Below, piece after piece: positions 1 through 12,428 of a stretch of 64,000 bases of DNA; the stretch's first letter is position 1; every line of letters begins with the position of its first letter. The notes under the pieces were generated by a model. That model had not been told where the DNA came from, did not search any database, and worked only from the letters and a program-made list of their open reading frames with translations. The translations under genes and the position numbers were made by a program. Source of the stretch: Notospermus geniculatus (lineage: Eukaryota; Nemertea; Pilidiophora; Heteronemertea; Lineidae). The stretch is taken from positions 45,074-109,073 of the forward strand of contig NMRB01001018.1 in the NCBI GenBank assembly GCA_002633025.1. Direction: 5' to 3'.

Positions 1-110
1 TCAAATACTACATTTGATTTTTGGAAAATCAATGGCACAAATCTTTGTGATCATATCAAAGTTAAATTTTGCCCCATTTTCTTGGGTGACCAATTTTGAA
101 ACACACCCAG
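1..110. mobile_element. TGGGTGTGTTTCAAAA element, partial
   Basis: Matches 18896-19006; the rest lies outside the window. Confidence 0.65.
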
Positions 111-294
111 GAAAGGCCGCGATAAGACTTGGTACTCTGTACCACAGGTTCGGGATGAACGGGAAGGGGATTGGTAGCATTTACTGTATTCTCTCTCTGA
201 AGGGGGCGCGGCCGTGTCGTCGTAAAAAATCTCGGAAGATTTTATGCGAACATTATTTGAAATAACAATCACTGAAGGCCAATTCTTCGACTTT

Positions 295-540
295 GATAGG
301 ATGGCAGGTCCCGGTTCGAATCCAGCCCGGGCCATATGGGATTTCATTCCCGGCTCTTCCGTCCGTCGCATGGGACAGTAAGCCGTGGTGCCTTGTACCT
401 TATGTCTTTGCAAGGACAAGTAAAAGACCCCATCCAAGTGAGGAACATGAGTAGCTTGTGATGGCCTCCTCCGTATTTACTAGGGCCAATAATGCTATAG
501 CGTCGGCCCTGACGGAAAAATGAAATACAAATACAAATAG
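295..540 (+). mobile_element. tRNA-Ala-like SINE (family 1), 5'-truncated
   Basis: The copy contains the box-B-like GGTTCGAATCCAGCC, a body with CCTTGTACCTT, TGCAAGG and GGGCCAATAATGC, and a short A-rich (AAATAC) tail. The tRNA head with A box is lost; it is present in the 33651 copy. A second copy follows after 6 bp, giving a head-to-tail dimer. Confidence 0.7.
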
Positions 541-546
541 AATATG

Positions 547-788
547 AACCCGGTTCGAATCCAGCCCGGGCCATATGGGATTTCATTCCCGGCTCTTCCG
601 TCCGTCGCATGGGACAGTAAGCCGTGGTGCCTTGTACCTTGTGTCTTTGCAAGGGCAAGTAAAAGACCCCATCCAAGTGAGGAACATGAGTAGCTTGTGA
701 TGGCCTCCTCCGTACTTACCAGGGCCAATAATGCTATAGCGTCGGCCCTGACGGAAAAATGAAATACAAATACAAATAGAATATGAAA
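547..788 (+). mobile_element. tRNA-Ala-like SINE (family 1), second of a tandem pair
   Basis: Nearly identical to 295-540 and in the same orientation, starting AACCCGGTTCGAATCC and ending in the (AAATAC) tail. The near identity and direct order suggest a recent tandem duplication or template switch. Confidence 0.7.
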
Positions 789-1125
789 TAGAAATCGGGT
801 TTCTGAGGTGAAAGACATTGCTTCCTACCAGAATCGAACCCACGGACCCTCGCATAAGGCATCAATCGCCAGCACTAAGGGGCAGCACGCCTTAAACCAC
901 TAGGCCAAATCCCCATCTTCAAAAAAGATGGTTCAATGGTCCATGTTTAAACGAGGCGTCCATCAGTACCCTGCGAGTAGTCCAAACGATCTCCGAACCC
1001 AAACAGTTTTATGTTATGCGAGGGGTCACAAATAAAGGAGATACAAGTGAAGAATATGAAATAGAAATCGGGTTTCTGAGGTGAAAGACATTGCTTCCTA
1101 CCAGAATCGAACCCACGGACCCTGT
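783..1125 (-). mobile_element. SINE family with tRNA-like head, two pieces
   Basis: On the minus strand 915-783 reads GGCCTAGTGG (A-box-like), then GGGTTCGATTC (B-box-like), then a tail towards TTCTATTTC. The stretch AATATGAAATAGAAATCGGG through the B box is repeated at 1056-1125, so the 3' part is present twice in direct order with about 140 bp between. Confidence 0.55.
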
Positions 1126-1545
1126 AGGATGTACAGGACATGTAGGATGCTAAGATTTGACCTTTTTCAGCCATTTTGGGGAATAAGGTACCCGCAAAGC
1201 TAATCCGCGAGGTGGCGCTGACTGTCAACCAGATCGTAACTGCGTCGATGAAAATGAGCCCAATGTGATCGGGGTACATGTACATGTATTCATAAAATGT
1301 GGCTTTGGGTCAACTGGAATTGCGGGGATTTTATTCCGCAGAAAAATCATCATAAATCATCACAAAGTTGCTCAATTTCGAATTTAAAAAATTTGTATTG
1401 TCCAGAAAGAGATGGGCTTCAAAACAATACCAGTTTCAATCCGAACAAGTGAGTACATGTATTAAAAAAGCACGGAATTTTGGCAAAATTTCAAAGTTTC
1501 CCCAAAAACACAGTGGTTTAATCATTTACAGTTTTATGGTGTTAA

Positions 1546-1795
1546 AGATAATATATCAGTCGGGTATTTCCGCGGGCCACGAAAATCATTGTTTATTTAC
1601 ACTTTATTTCTTTGTGTCTTGTCTTTCTTTGTCTTATGAGTAATTTATTGGTGGCATGCTCCTCTAGAAATTCTTTTGATACCAAAACTATTCAATTTGG
1701 TGGGTAGGCATGTTCCAAAAGTGCAAAATAACATAATGTAAACATGCATGTTTACAAATATTGAATGTAAACAATGAAGTCGTGATACATTACCT
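1546..1795. mobile_element. TTAA MITE, AGATAATGTATCA family
   Basis: Ends AGATAATATATCA and TGATACATTACCT, with TTAA at 1542-1545 and 1796-1799. It is 250 bp; the copy at 61928-62307 is 380 bp only because of a foldback insertion of about 130 bp. Confidence 0.75.
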
Positions 1796-2289
1796 TTAAA
1801 GGGTGTCTCAGTGGTTCTAGATTAGGTGTATGAAAAGACAACGTGGCTATGAAAAATATTCATGTGAACATGCCGGAAAATTAGGTGGGCATTTACTTTT
1901 GACTAAGGGTGTACGGCTGTTTTAAGGCTGCCCATGGAGGCGGTAGTGGAACTGTGGTATTGTCCGGCTTAGCATCCTATTGGTGAGAACATACGGTTCT
2001 ATTTCTTGATTTGTATCCCAATTGATCAGGATTCACCATAACCAACTACAGTCGCCGTCATCGCCTGGTGAATACTGGCTGAATGTCAAAGATCACCCCG
2101 CAATACCGAGTTCTAACATTGTCCGAGTGATGAGATAGGATATCAATCTCAATAGGTTGGTGGGACAGGTGATATTGCTTACTTGTCCTGCAGGAAGATC
2201 GTTGATTTTCATCCGTCTAACATTGCAACACTCAGGGGCAGTCTGGGGCTCACCTGACCTGCTTCCATTTGGGGCGGTAAAAACTTACC

Positions 2290-2464
2290 GTACACGATAA
2301 TTTTTTTCCTACATTTTTTCCTATATTTTGTAGTAATTTATTTTACCGTTTATGACGGGAAACATCGTCCCATTTTTGTCGTATAGGAAAAAATCCACAA
2401 ATAGGTTCAGTCTTATTTTTCTTGTACAATAAAATGGTATAGGAAATAATTCCTATCGTGTACG
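2290..2464. mobile_element. GTACACGATA MITE
   Basis: CCGTACACGATAATTTTTTTCC is inverted by the right end GGAAATAATTCCTATCGTGTACG. A/T-rich interior. Confidence 0.6.
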
Positions 2465-3518
2465 CCTTGGATTACAAACATGAAATATTTGGCTTTGATT
2501 AAATCGTAAGTTTATTACGTGTAGCAAGTGATTAGCTCGTTAAAAAATCCCGCAGAGCCGTCATGACGTTTTCATAATTGTAATCGTAAATGTAAAACGT
2601 AAGCTTGCAGAACCTCCCTAATATGATATTTTGGTTTTAAGTTAAAAGTAGAATTAACGTCGCGATGTCAGATATGGGCTACAAGTATTTGATATTTGAA
2701 AGAGGAAGGAAGGAATGTTTTCCTTGAGGTTGGCATATATATTGGATTGTCACCATCAAAATTTTTTTTCATAAACTACAAGTTAATCACTTTGAGCCTT
2801 CTTATCCTGAACTGACGTCTTGACTTGGCGCCATTTCTAAATCGGCGTACAATGGCAATCAAACAAGATACATATCGATCGTAATTATTTTTTCAATAAC
2901 TATCGCGGCACAAAACCATCCAGTGATAACACGCGATGATAGGACTTATTAAATTCTTATCAGTTTGATTGACACGTGTCAAGTTTATTGCTAACAGGCA
3001 AGTTTAATGTGCAGTGCTCGGTCGTTCGGTGGTTCTCCTCGCGCTAAGGGACCGTCTCAAAAATAAGGAAAAAAAATCTTTCCCAATTTGAGAAATTGAA
3101 AAATTCGCACAAAAGGTAAAAAATTCCCACTTCTTATTTTCCAGTTTTTTTCTTAGTACTCCCTTGTAGACATAAAACCGGATTTATTTGAAAAATATAT
3201 TTTTTCAAAATTTATGTAGCTGGACAACCCGTTTGCCATGGGATCGTGCTTATGACAATAACACAACCGATGCATTCGTCTGTTCGTAGAAATCTGGTGC
3301 TGACATTTCTTTGTTCTAGTTGATAAAACACATCGCAGTATCGCCCCGGGGCCTCAGTCATACAGTCATTGGAAATGGTTCAAGGCGGAAACACTCTGGC
3401 AGATGTACATTGTAACACCTGAAAATGTCGTACTGCATGGGCCATACAAGTATCATTAATATGTATTGTTTGATGAGTATGCCCTACAAAGTGGGCGCTT
3501 GCACTCCTTAGATAATAT

Positions 3519-4080
3519 TTTTATCCCACCGAACGTAAGTTCGGTAGGGATATAGAGAAACCCCTGTTTGTCCGTCCCGCCGTCAGTCCGGCTGTCAGTC
3601 CGTCCGGGCCCATAACTTTACAATGGCTGAAGATTTTGAGTTCATGTTTGGTGGGGAGATGTACCATGGGCCATCGGTGTGTCGCGTGAAAGAATCGGCC
3701 AAATCTGATTATCTACTTTGCCCTGTAGGGGGCGCTTTGTAAAAACCACACAAGTTCCCTTCCGCTCTGTAACTTCTGAATGACTGAAGATTTTAGTTTC
3801 ATATTTGGTGGGAGGGTGTGTCATGGGCTAACGGTGTGTCGCGTGAAAGAATCGACCAAATCCGATTCTCCACTCCACCACCAGGGGGCCAAAGGCTAAA
3901 ACACAAAAACTGCATTTACACCTTAAATATTGAACGGAATTTCACCAAATTTTTGTGGTTGTCTCATCTACCAAGGGTACATAATATATCGCACACTTTT
4001 GGAATTTAATCGATGTTTCAGCCCTATAGGGGGCACTATGTAAAAACCACAAAAGTTCCCGTCTGCTCATGATAGTACCT
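3519..4080 (+). repeat. Hairpin-headed repeat with GGGGGCGC monomers
   Basis: The head ATCCCACCGAACGTAAGTTC folds on GTTCGGTAGGGAT. GTCCGTC-type words follow, then tandem monomers with GCCCTRTAGGGGGCRCT and GTGTCGCGTGAAAGAATCG. It resembles the head-hairpin plus satellite structure of Helitron/Helentron-related repeats, an inference only. Confidence 0.55.
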
Positions 4081-4429
4081 TCGACATTGACGCTGTGACT
4101 TGTGACTCGAATATCCCTTCTGGCTCGCAACATTTCAATGAATGCAACTTTCGTTCGGTGGGATTTGCACACGCTTTGCGTTGCTCTTGTTTTAATATTT
4201 TTTTTCATGAAACCTTGCTTGCTTCGTTGGTTTCTAGTGGTGTACATTGGCCTGTGCAAACTGGGTGTTTTAGTAACTAACTTAGCCCAAGGTTTTATGA
4301 ATATGGGCCCGTGATCTACGTCTGTGATGTCATATTTTGGGACGTTCGAAGACCGCAACAGGCGCCCTCTAACGGCAGTAAAGTCTCCCTTTAACGGGCA
4401 ATAACGTAGAACTCGAGAGATGAGGTGCC

Positions 4430-4600
4430 ACGGCACTCTAAAGGTGCCTCTCCATGTGACAGTTTTCTTGCAGAAGTTGGCTCACAATGGGCAATTCACC
4501 ATTATTTGTTCCTCACGCCTAAAGGGGCCTCTCCACGTGAGAGTTTTCTTGCGCAAGTTAGCTCTCTATGGGCAACTCAACTGCGAGCAGTAGTCTCGCG
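4430..4600. mobile_element. Degraded CTGCGAGCAG-family repeat
   Basis: Two tandem pieces share AAAGGKGCCTCTCCAYGTGA and TTTTCTTGC, ending CAACTGCGAGCAGTAG. Related to 5371-5523. Confidence 0.5.
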
Positions 4601-5370
4601 CAACCAGCCCCTCGGTCCATACTTCGAGGTCGTGCATCTTGTCCAAACAAGGCTATCGACTCCATCTTTAGCCTTGTCCGAATCCTGTCATCTTTTCCGT
4701 TAATGCATAAATTATTAATGAACCTGACCCCTACTTGACCCCGCCTCCGAGCCAATCAGAACTCGCGAAACAAATCACCGTTGGACACTTTCTTTGCTCT
4801 TCACGCTCGCATTTGTAACATGGATTTTGATTGGCACGTCGATTTTCCTTCGCGCCCAGATGATTGGCTGAGGCTCTCACCCCCTCAGAAACGGAAAATG
4901 TGATGGATTCGAACCAGGCTAGATGGCCGTCAGGCCAGATAGACTGGTGAGCACCAGATGAGGTTGTGAGACCGATACCGCAATTTTCATTGTACATGAT
5001 TTTGCTTATTCCAAAAATTCAAAATAAGGGGAGCTCCGCTGATTGGCTAGTCACTATCAATGCGTCTTGGGTCTCAAAAGTTGGTGAGGTAGGCTGCGGT
5101 TTTAATTTAATTTTTAATTTAATTTATTCGTGTATTTACATGTAAGAACAAAGATAAGATAATCATAAAATAGTACAAACAATGTCTAAAACAAAAATGT
5201 TGCATGCGTTTTGCATTGATTGTGCATGCATGCATGCAGTGCAGTGTAGCTGTGGTTGTGTTCTACGTCATTGTTGGTAGATTGTCTGCATGATGGTTTT
5301 ACAAGTCAAAGTAACCATATGGACCAGACTCTAAAATTGGAAATCGCAAGAGTCTGGTGGCACGAGACTA

Positions 5371-5523
5371 CTGCGAGCAGTTGTTTGTGTCATTGGTCCC
5401 AGCGTAAGCCGTGAGGAAACAAATTATGGTGATTTGCCCATTGTGAGCCAACTTCTGCGAGAAAACTCTCACGTGGACAGGCACCTTTAGGCTGGGACTA
5501 ATGACACAAACAACTGCTCGCAG
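5371..5523. mobile_element. CTGCGAGCAGTTG MITE
   Basis: Arms 5371-5403 and 5491-5523 match at 32 of 33 positions. A diverged relative with the same inner words (GAGAGTTTTCTTGC, GCGAGCAG) is at 4430-4600. Confidence 0.7.
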
Positions 5524-6829
5524 TTGACTCTCTCCCTTAACTCTCTGTCATGCTGCATGTAGATTTCAACGCAGAATCGACGCTCCGGCGTCATAGAGCG
5601 GTCTTGTTATATTACCCGGCCACTTCACTGCGGTGCAGCTAACATCAGCTCGGCCACCCTGTTTGAATTTAATCACACAAAACAAGAGGAATGCAATTAG
5701 TTGGAAGAATCGTATGTCAGGTTTCCAAGTGGTGTTGACATGGCCTTGTCTCGGAGGTTTTCTTTCCGCAGTAATTGACTGGGAGTCGTTAATCGAGTCC
5801 TCCACTCCAGATCAGGGCTATGAAACCCGGGCTATAGGTTACAGTGTTCAGGGCAGATGAAGAAAAGGCGCGAAACGTGGCCACGTAAGGGCCAATATAA
5901 GGGTCACGTACACTCTTGTAGGAAAGTAAAAGGACAGCACGTTTTCCTAAATATCTCAAAAACCATTGGCGCTACAGCAACGGTATTTGCACCCAATCTG
6001 TAGCAACATGTTGGGCATAGAACCATGGTGTTTTGCCAAAAATCAATTTTAATTAATTAGGAAAAAGACATTTTGTAACAGACTGTGATCAACAACACCT
6101 GTAGTCTGTTCCCGCAAAGATTTTTGCTTAAAAGCAATAAGATATATTTTAGCAGTTCTGTACTTAATAATAGAAGTAAAATCAGAAGTTGAGTGCAATG
6201 CTTTAGTTTTATTTGGCCTAGAAACAGGGTGTGCTATTCAGAATTAATTGGAAAATAACGTTAGCCTCACTCTCAATGGCGCAGCTCTGACCAGGTTGAT
6301 AGTCAGCGCCGCGTCGCGGATTAGGTTTGCCGGTACCCCATTTGAAATTGACGTGCTGAATATTTAGTTTGGGCACGAACAGATACGCTGTCAATAAGTG
6401 CTAAGAAATGCACACGCACTGCGTCAGCTAATACGACACAGACATGGCAAAATAAACAATCAAAATATGTTTTGTTAGTCGCTGTTTGTAATGAAATGAA
6501 CAATCTCGCGCTCTGTGAATCCCGCGGGATTTTACGAGAAAATGCGATCAATACGATTCGTTGTTTGACTCTTTGCAATCGATGTGCGAATTATGCCGCC
6601 TTCCCCTCCTGTGTCATGGATGCATCATATGAGTTGATTTTAGAACATTATGTGTACACACTGACAAATGTGATATTTACACAAAGTAGCGTGAACCGAA
6701 ACATATCCAGTCAATTTTCAAGTTGGGAAGGATATCATCCGACAAGCGTGTGAGAAAATATTGAATCAAGGGATGATCCTTAAAGCGAATGGCTTGCGGG
6801 GTTTGTTTTGATTTTTGGTGGTACCTCCC

Positions 6830-7216
6830 CTAGCGTCCAATGGAAATACCTAGTAAGTCACATTTTTGGAAAAAATGAGTTAAGGCCAAATTCGTACTTA
6901 CTAGGTATTTTTTCATCATAATAAACTGTTTTTGTTTGCAAAATGTTCGCCAAAGCCTCGGAAAGACTGTGCTGCACTTACACGGTTTTTACGTCTAAGT
7001 CATCAGAATTGTGACTTACTACGTTTTTACCTTTGCAAATTCAGCATGAAATCAGAGGTAAAACATGGCAAATTGCATTTAATCCTGTTGTATGACATAT
7101 TTTTAATTAGGAGTGTTTTCCACAACAAAACTCTTCCAAGTTGTCATTCCACATAAACCCATTTTTCTCGAAAACAACAAAATGTGACAATACTAGGTAT
7201 TTCCATTGGACGCTAG
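6830..7216. mobile_element. 387-bp element with 26-bp identical inverted ends
   Basis: CTAGCGTCCAATGGAAATAC at 6830 is exactly inverted at 7216, and similarity continues to about 36 bp with one indel. TCCC on both sides may be a 4-bp TSD. Confidence 0.75.
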
Positions 7217-7232
7217 TCCCATAGGGAGTAAA

Positions 7233-7415
7233 AGCGAATCGATAGCGAAAAAATTTGATTTAGAAATAGAATTTAAAAGGGGACGAATTTTCAGGAAAAA
7301 ATGTAAACAAACTTCTCCAGAATGTCAACAAAGATATTTTCGTGCATTTGGATTGGCTGGATTTTGTGTTTACAAACACCAGCCAAATGTAAACAAAATC
7401 TGCTATCGATTCGCT
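7233..7415. mobile_element. AGCGAATCGA MITE
   Basis: Ends AGCGAATCGATAGC and GCTATCGATTCGCT are inverted. Related to 24596-24738. It contains GTAAACAAA blocks near the right end. Confidence 0.65.
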
Positions 7416-7739
7416 TGAACCTAGTCTCCAGACAAAGTAGTGCTCCAGTCATAGGCAAAACCTGTGCAAATATGCGAACGTGCACCTGGGGACGAGGTTC
7501 CATTAAAAATTTGTTAAAATGGGTTAATGACATTTTCAAATTCAGTCGGTCAAAATGTACATTTTTTACTATTCACATTGATTTCGAAGCGGTAGATTTT
7601 GCAGAATACGCCTCCGAAGTTTGGCTGTCCAATGCATTTCCCATTAAACTAAAATCCTTCTTTCGCCTTTTTCTCAAAACGGCGCTTGCTTTGAGGACCA
7701 ACTGTCAACAAACCTCGCGAGCCATTCACTTTAATAACA

Positions 7740-8890
7740 TAAAGGAATCAAACATAAAGGTTCACACAGGAGTTTCACGGTTTCACAGTGCTTTTTTTCT
7801 TGAAAGACAAGTTTTTAAAAATGTCTTCCTCGTGTTTTTCTGGCCCAGCGTTTATATACACAATATATTAGTATCCAAGTGCACTAGCGAGTCAACATAC
7901 ATACGCCTGCATACATGCACAAGGCTCACAAACAACGACCTCTGGGGGCAATTTCTCTCTGATGAAGACCTTACGAAAAAATACAGCACGCGGAAGTCCT
8001 TCCTTCTCATACAAGATCCCTACTGCTATCAGCGTCCTTCTCCATATTGGCACCTTTGATAGTCTCTGTAAGCCGCACTAGATCACAATTACAGTCCTAA
8101 TAGGCACCCTGAGGCGGCTACCAGGAAGGAGTTCGTTCGAATTCAAATAGGCACCACTCGGGAATGGAACTAGCCTCGGGTAAGAGTAGAGGTTAACTAA
8201 ACCGAGATGCTGAGCCCCCCGGCCGCGGATCCCTATTGAACATTCCTCTCTCTCTCTCAGAGCGGGTAATTTTTCCAGCTAATGATATCTTTATTGGGAG
8301 CAAATTATCCATTTCTATTTCCTGTTTCACTATTGTCGTGGTCGGTGTCACTTGGTGCGCCGCCTGTCAAGTGTTGGTGGAACCGTAGTCACAGGGAATT
8401 TGTTTTCTTAACTCTTTCACGCCGGGCCATTATTGGAAAAAACTGTCTTTTTGCAGGAGCCCGACTACACTCGGCCCCAGTGTGTATCCGACGTCCCGGT
8501 CTCCTACACACTGGCACTTTTGGGGCTCAAAAGCCGGTAACACCACTAGATGGCAATCCACTGGGCTCCAGCCAATCACCACGCTTTCTCACTCATAATT
8601 CCCGCGGAAATTACTTCCAGGAAAAATCCAACCTCGTCCCCAGGGGTATAGTTCGCTCAGACAACCTTGGACCACTCGCCATATTGTCAGAAAGCGAACG
8701 AGGTTGGGAAACCCAAGGACCCGTGCTGCCACCACGCGGTCTTCACGACTGTTAATCTCTAAAAGAGCCAGACGCGGAGTGTGATTTTACCGGGGGTGAG
8801 CCCGTAGCGTCTGGCCAAGCGAGACTGGGGTCCGACGTGGGTCTAGTAATTTTGCTCTTGCTCCTTAACCGTACATGACTTCGAAGCAAT
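7740..8890. other. Unassigned stretch before the RT fragment
   Basis: A 157-codon frame at 8282-8755 is open but shows no motif I recognise and has a composition like its surroundings. The start (7740-7770) is an end of the AATCAAACATAAAGG repeat. Nothing else is supported. Confidence 0.4.
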
Positions 8891-8898
8891 GTTTTAAC

Positions 8899-9087
8899 CG
8901 TACGCCGGTGTTATTTAGTATTTATCTTGATGAACTTCTCATATCTCTTGCCAAGCCTGGTGTCGGGTGTAATATTGGACTGTATTTCGTAGGAGCTTTT
9001 GCCTGTGCCGATGATGTGGTCATTTTGGCCCCTACGGTGCATGCATTAAATAAAATGCTAGGGGTTGCATCTACGTTTTCGATTGAT
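8899..9087 (+). pseudogene. Non-LTR retrotransposon reverse transcriptase fragment
   Basis: The frame contains LFSIYLDELL followed by GVGCNIG, FVGAFACADDVVILAPT and ALNKML. This order is typical of palm motifs in CR1/Jockey/RTE-like LINE reverse transcriptases, with the DD pair of the catalytic YADD box. Here the box reads CADD, so the usual aromatic residue is changed. Only about 60 residues survive and no endonuclease or rest of the RT is seen nearby. Downstream it runs into the foldback fragment at 9106. It is a dead, truncated relic. Confidence 0.7.
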
Positions 9088-9105
9088 TATATGATCTCCT
9101 GCATA

Positions 9106-9430
9106 GGAGGACACAAGCCTGACATGATGCAGGGTACTTAAAGCACCACGGTATTGCCACTTTCTGTCGACAGCCGGCGCCACCGTTCTCCAATACTGTA
9201 GTTAAGCCTTTCGTACCAGTGTTGGAGAATGTATGATTACACTATACAATGGACGTAGTAGCATGCGTAGTTTACCAAGTCGTCAATAGAGGTCTCCCTT
9301 AACGCGGGTAGGTGTAACGCAGGATTGGGAAGCAATACTGTGGTCCTTTAATGGTCCTTTGGTGCCATGAGTTGCAGAGACCGCACTGAATAAGTAAATA
9401 AATATCCCGAATTTTACCGTGGACTTGCCC
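9106..9430. mobile_element. Foldback element fragment split by a TTAA MITE
   Basis: 9106-9141 plus 9348-9430 together match, in reverse, the left arm of the foldback at 21424-21830. The interruption is the MITE 9142-9347. Confidence 0.7.
9142..9347. mobile_element. TTAA MITE (AGSACCACRGTATTGC ends)
   Basis: 206 bp, TTAA at 9138-9141 and 9348-9351, inverted ends of 16 bp with two mismatches. The unbroken target at 21507-21517 contains a single TTAA. Close in length to 14468-14671 (204 bp). Confidence 0.8.
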
Positions 9431-10944
9431 ACCTGTTGAAAATACCCGTGTTTTCCAGACCCGTGTGTACGAAAATCCCGGCGAGAGGTCACATTACTAC
9501 ACTGTAGTTACGTAGCCCTGCGACAGGGGCGCTGCATGTACTGACTCTAAGGTCATTTCTGTATTGGTACACATTGTTGGAGGCGCGAAAACGACGTCAC
9601 TTATGGCTGCGCCATCTGTAGCCGTGCTAAGAACTAATGAAAACACGGGGATTTTGAAAAGCACGGCGAGTTTGCCGTGTCTCAAAAACACGTGTTTTTC
9701 AGACACGGGTTTCTTGAAGCCAGGTGTAGTGTAAATGAATGTACCTGTAAACCAGTGCCCGGGTTACAAAAGGTTCTATTGTATCCTGAATATTGGTTTT
9801 CTCCTTGTGTGGCTTATTCCGTCCAACACAATAGGGTAGGGCACTGATTTATGGGGGACAGTGAATTACGTTACACCGGCAATTCGTAGGTGTGACCGCA
9901 AAAAACCCAGGGATTTTATGTAGTGTAACCACGGCTTATGTTCTATCACGCCGGCTACTCCTGTAATCGTGCTACTGTTTGTGGTCACGTGGGGCATACA
10001 AGTTACAGAAATGTAAAAAAAATATAATCGGATTGCAAATCAGTGATATCGGGAACATTGACGGTTATGTCGAGATTAACTCTTCACTGGATATTTATGC
10101 ACGAGTCATCGAGTGAACGCGAAATGAAGTTTTTCCATATTATTGGGAAATCGTAAAATACTATAAATTGATTGATTGCCGTCTCGGAGTGAGAATTCTT
10201 TGCTAATTGATCGAATCTATTAAGAAGGAACCCGTACGTGTCACAAACTGTCAATTAACCATAACAATGAAGACTCCGGGTGATTAATAGCCAAGGAAAG
10301 AATTGTTAGATTCGAGTTCGGTCTTTGTACGTTCAAGTCAATGTTTTCAATTAATGCTTAGCCAGCCGTTATGACGCCAAGAGAGGTGAAGGCTCAAAGG
10401 CCAGTTATTAAAAGTCGAGTTTTATTAGAGTTGTGGCAATTTTCTTAGATTAGCTCAGAGGGTTGAACCACAATTTTAACGCTTTTCAAATCGTAACGGT
10501 AGAGTTTTTACTGAAGTCGCCTCGTAACTGTTTACAAGGGAGAAAGAAATGAAAGTGGAAAATAAAAAGTGGGATTTTTTTGCATTTTGCACGAATTTTT
10601 CAATTTCTGAAATTGGGAGGAAATTTTTTTCATCCACACTGAAATTTATCTTTTGTTTCTACGTCGTCGCTACGAAGAGGGAAATTTAAAAATTCAAGAT
10701 GCACCATAACTCTCGGTCTTACTGTACATGATACGCTAAAAGACGCACTGGCAGCAGGGACATTTGTGGTACCAACCATCTCCAGAAATACATTACATCA
10801 TGGAAATGAAGTCGAATTTCGTATTTCGTACTTCGTGTTTCGTTAGATTTGCGAAACCTCACTATTTAGAAGCGAGTAGACGCCAAGTACATAGGCCTAT
10901 TTAATCATACACGATCAACGCCTAGCGGTTATTTCGAGATAGTA

Positions 10945-11088
10945 GAGAGGTTTAGAAATCAAACGATAAACGTAAACCTTACGACAACGTTACACACTAC
11001 ACATTCACCAGATTTTATATTGCATTTTCGGTACAAAAATAACGTTGTCTTAACGTTTACGTTCATCGTTTGATTTCTAAACCTCCCT
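10945..11088. mobile_element. AGGTTTAGAAATCAAACG MITE
   Basis: Inverted ends of about 45 bp through AAACGT and ACGACAACGTTA-like blocks, with an A/T-rich centre. Related copies at 40544-40820 and 59102-59245. Confidence 0.7.
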
Positions 11089-11529
11089 ATTACCATCAGG
11101 TTTCCATGGCGACTCATTGTCGTGGCTCTGACGTCAGAAGGTAAATCCATCATTATTTTCCTACACGTACTTAACAATTCGTCGTCTTATACAGTACGTT
11201 CCATTGCTATAAAAACCTCAGGAGAATTTTATTCCGAATTTATCTATTAATAATAATACACTGTGTTGACTCACATCTAAATAATTCCAATTTTCCAGGA
11301 CTACATGCACGTCCCGCGGGATTGCCCGTCATCGGGAAAACTACGATTTGTTTTGATGGACTGCATCCGGGGATAATCGCGGAGGAGGGGGTATGCACTG
11401 GGGGTTCACGTTTTCTCTTACTCTAAACATGTCGGGAAAAAATCGGGGTTATTTTTATTTCTCATCAAAATTATGTCCCTGAATATATATCTCGCGTGAT
11501 CTTACTACATGTATATTCACATGGAAGAG

Positions 11530-11880
11530 TATTATTAGATTTTTCCATCAGGGCCGAAGCCATAGCATTATTGGCCCTGGTAAGTACGGAAGAGGCCATC
11601 TCAAGCTACTCATGTTCCTCACTTGGATGGGGTCTTTTACTTGCCCTTGCAAAGGCACAAGGTACAAGCCACCACGGCTTACTGTCCCATGCGACGGTCA
11701 GAAGAGCCAGGGATAATCAATCCCGTATGGTCCACGCTGGATTCGAACCTGAGACCTGCCGCTTGCTAAGTAAGCCTAGAATGAACCCAATTTTGTGTTT
11801 GTATTAGATTTTTCCGTCAGGGCCGAAGCCAAAGCGCCCACGGCTTACTGTCCCATGTGACGGAGTGACGAGCCAGGGAT
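11530..11880 (-). mobile_element. Two family-1 SINE copies, minus strand
   Basis: 11770-11530 carries the full family-1 body in reverse, including the B-box region and part of the AGC-anticodon stem. 11880-11805 is a shorter copy with an internal deletion. They are separated by a short T-rich tail, so again a tandem pair. Confidence 0.65.
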
Positions 11881-11894
11881 AGTTAATCCGATCA

Positions 11895-12010
11895 GGCCCT
11901 CATCTGAGTTCTACTGAAAGGTTTCAGGATAGACTGGGTTTACAGTGTGAAGTCGGATGACACCTCTATATCGTGTTAATATCAGACTATAAACCCAAAC
12001 TTTAACTTTT
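11895..12010 (+). mobile_element. 3' fragment of SINE family 2
   Basis: Matches 16495-16603: GAGTTCTACTGAAAGG, GATAGACTGGG, CGGATGACACCTCTA and the AAACCCAAACTTTAACTTT end. It abuts the family-1 SINE at 11805-11880. Confidence 0.6.
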
Positions 12011-12428
12011 AACTGGCATAACCAGTTCGCTTTAAATCCTGTTGACGCACGCCAGAAGTTCCTACCTCGGTCTGAATCCAACGGATCACGCCCTTGCAGC
12101 AGGGACAGCCATCATGGGAATAGATACTTGGCCGAGTGGTCATGCACCCCCTGCGGCCCAAAGTAATGAACACCACAACAAGCCGATTGGGTTATTTTGT
12201 TATTCTGTTCTGCGGCATCCCAGTACGACTTATTTGTAAAAATCATTACGTCTCCCAGTATCACTAAGATGGAGGCTGAAAATTGGATAAAACCTTGACC
12301 TTTGTAAATGACCTTGACCTTTTCATGAATTTGGCAATCCGCCAAAAAGAAAGCCCACCTATGATAACATACATATAGCTATCTGAATGAGAGGGGCCAT
12401 ATTTCTATCAATTGGTAATACATTAAAA

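Larger units (their letters stand above)
6784..7730. mobile_element. 947-bp TTAA element with nested insertions
   Basis: Ends AGCGAATGGCTTGCGGGG and its inverted partner CCTCGCGAGCCATTCACT, with TTAA at 6780-6783 and 7731-7734. The inner right part (7594-7730) matches 27489-27655 in the opposite orientation. Two further inverted-repeat elements are nested inside (6830-7216 and 7233-7415). No transposase remains. Confidence 0.7.

Noticed and set aside
3942-4436. 164-codon minus-strand open frame
   Set aside because: Lies over satellite-type monomers that also occur elsewhere without an open frame.
7322-8059. 245-codon plus-strand open frame
   Set aside because: It crosses the end of a TTAA element and an AATCAAACATAAAGG repeat, has no recognised motif, and the part over 7594-7730 is a repeat that is not open in its copy at 27489.
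8282-8755. 157-codon plus-strand open frame
   Set aside because: No conserved pattern, no splice context and no second copy to test for selection.
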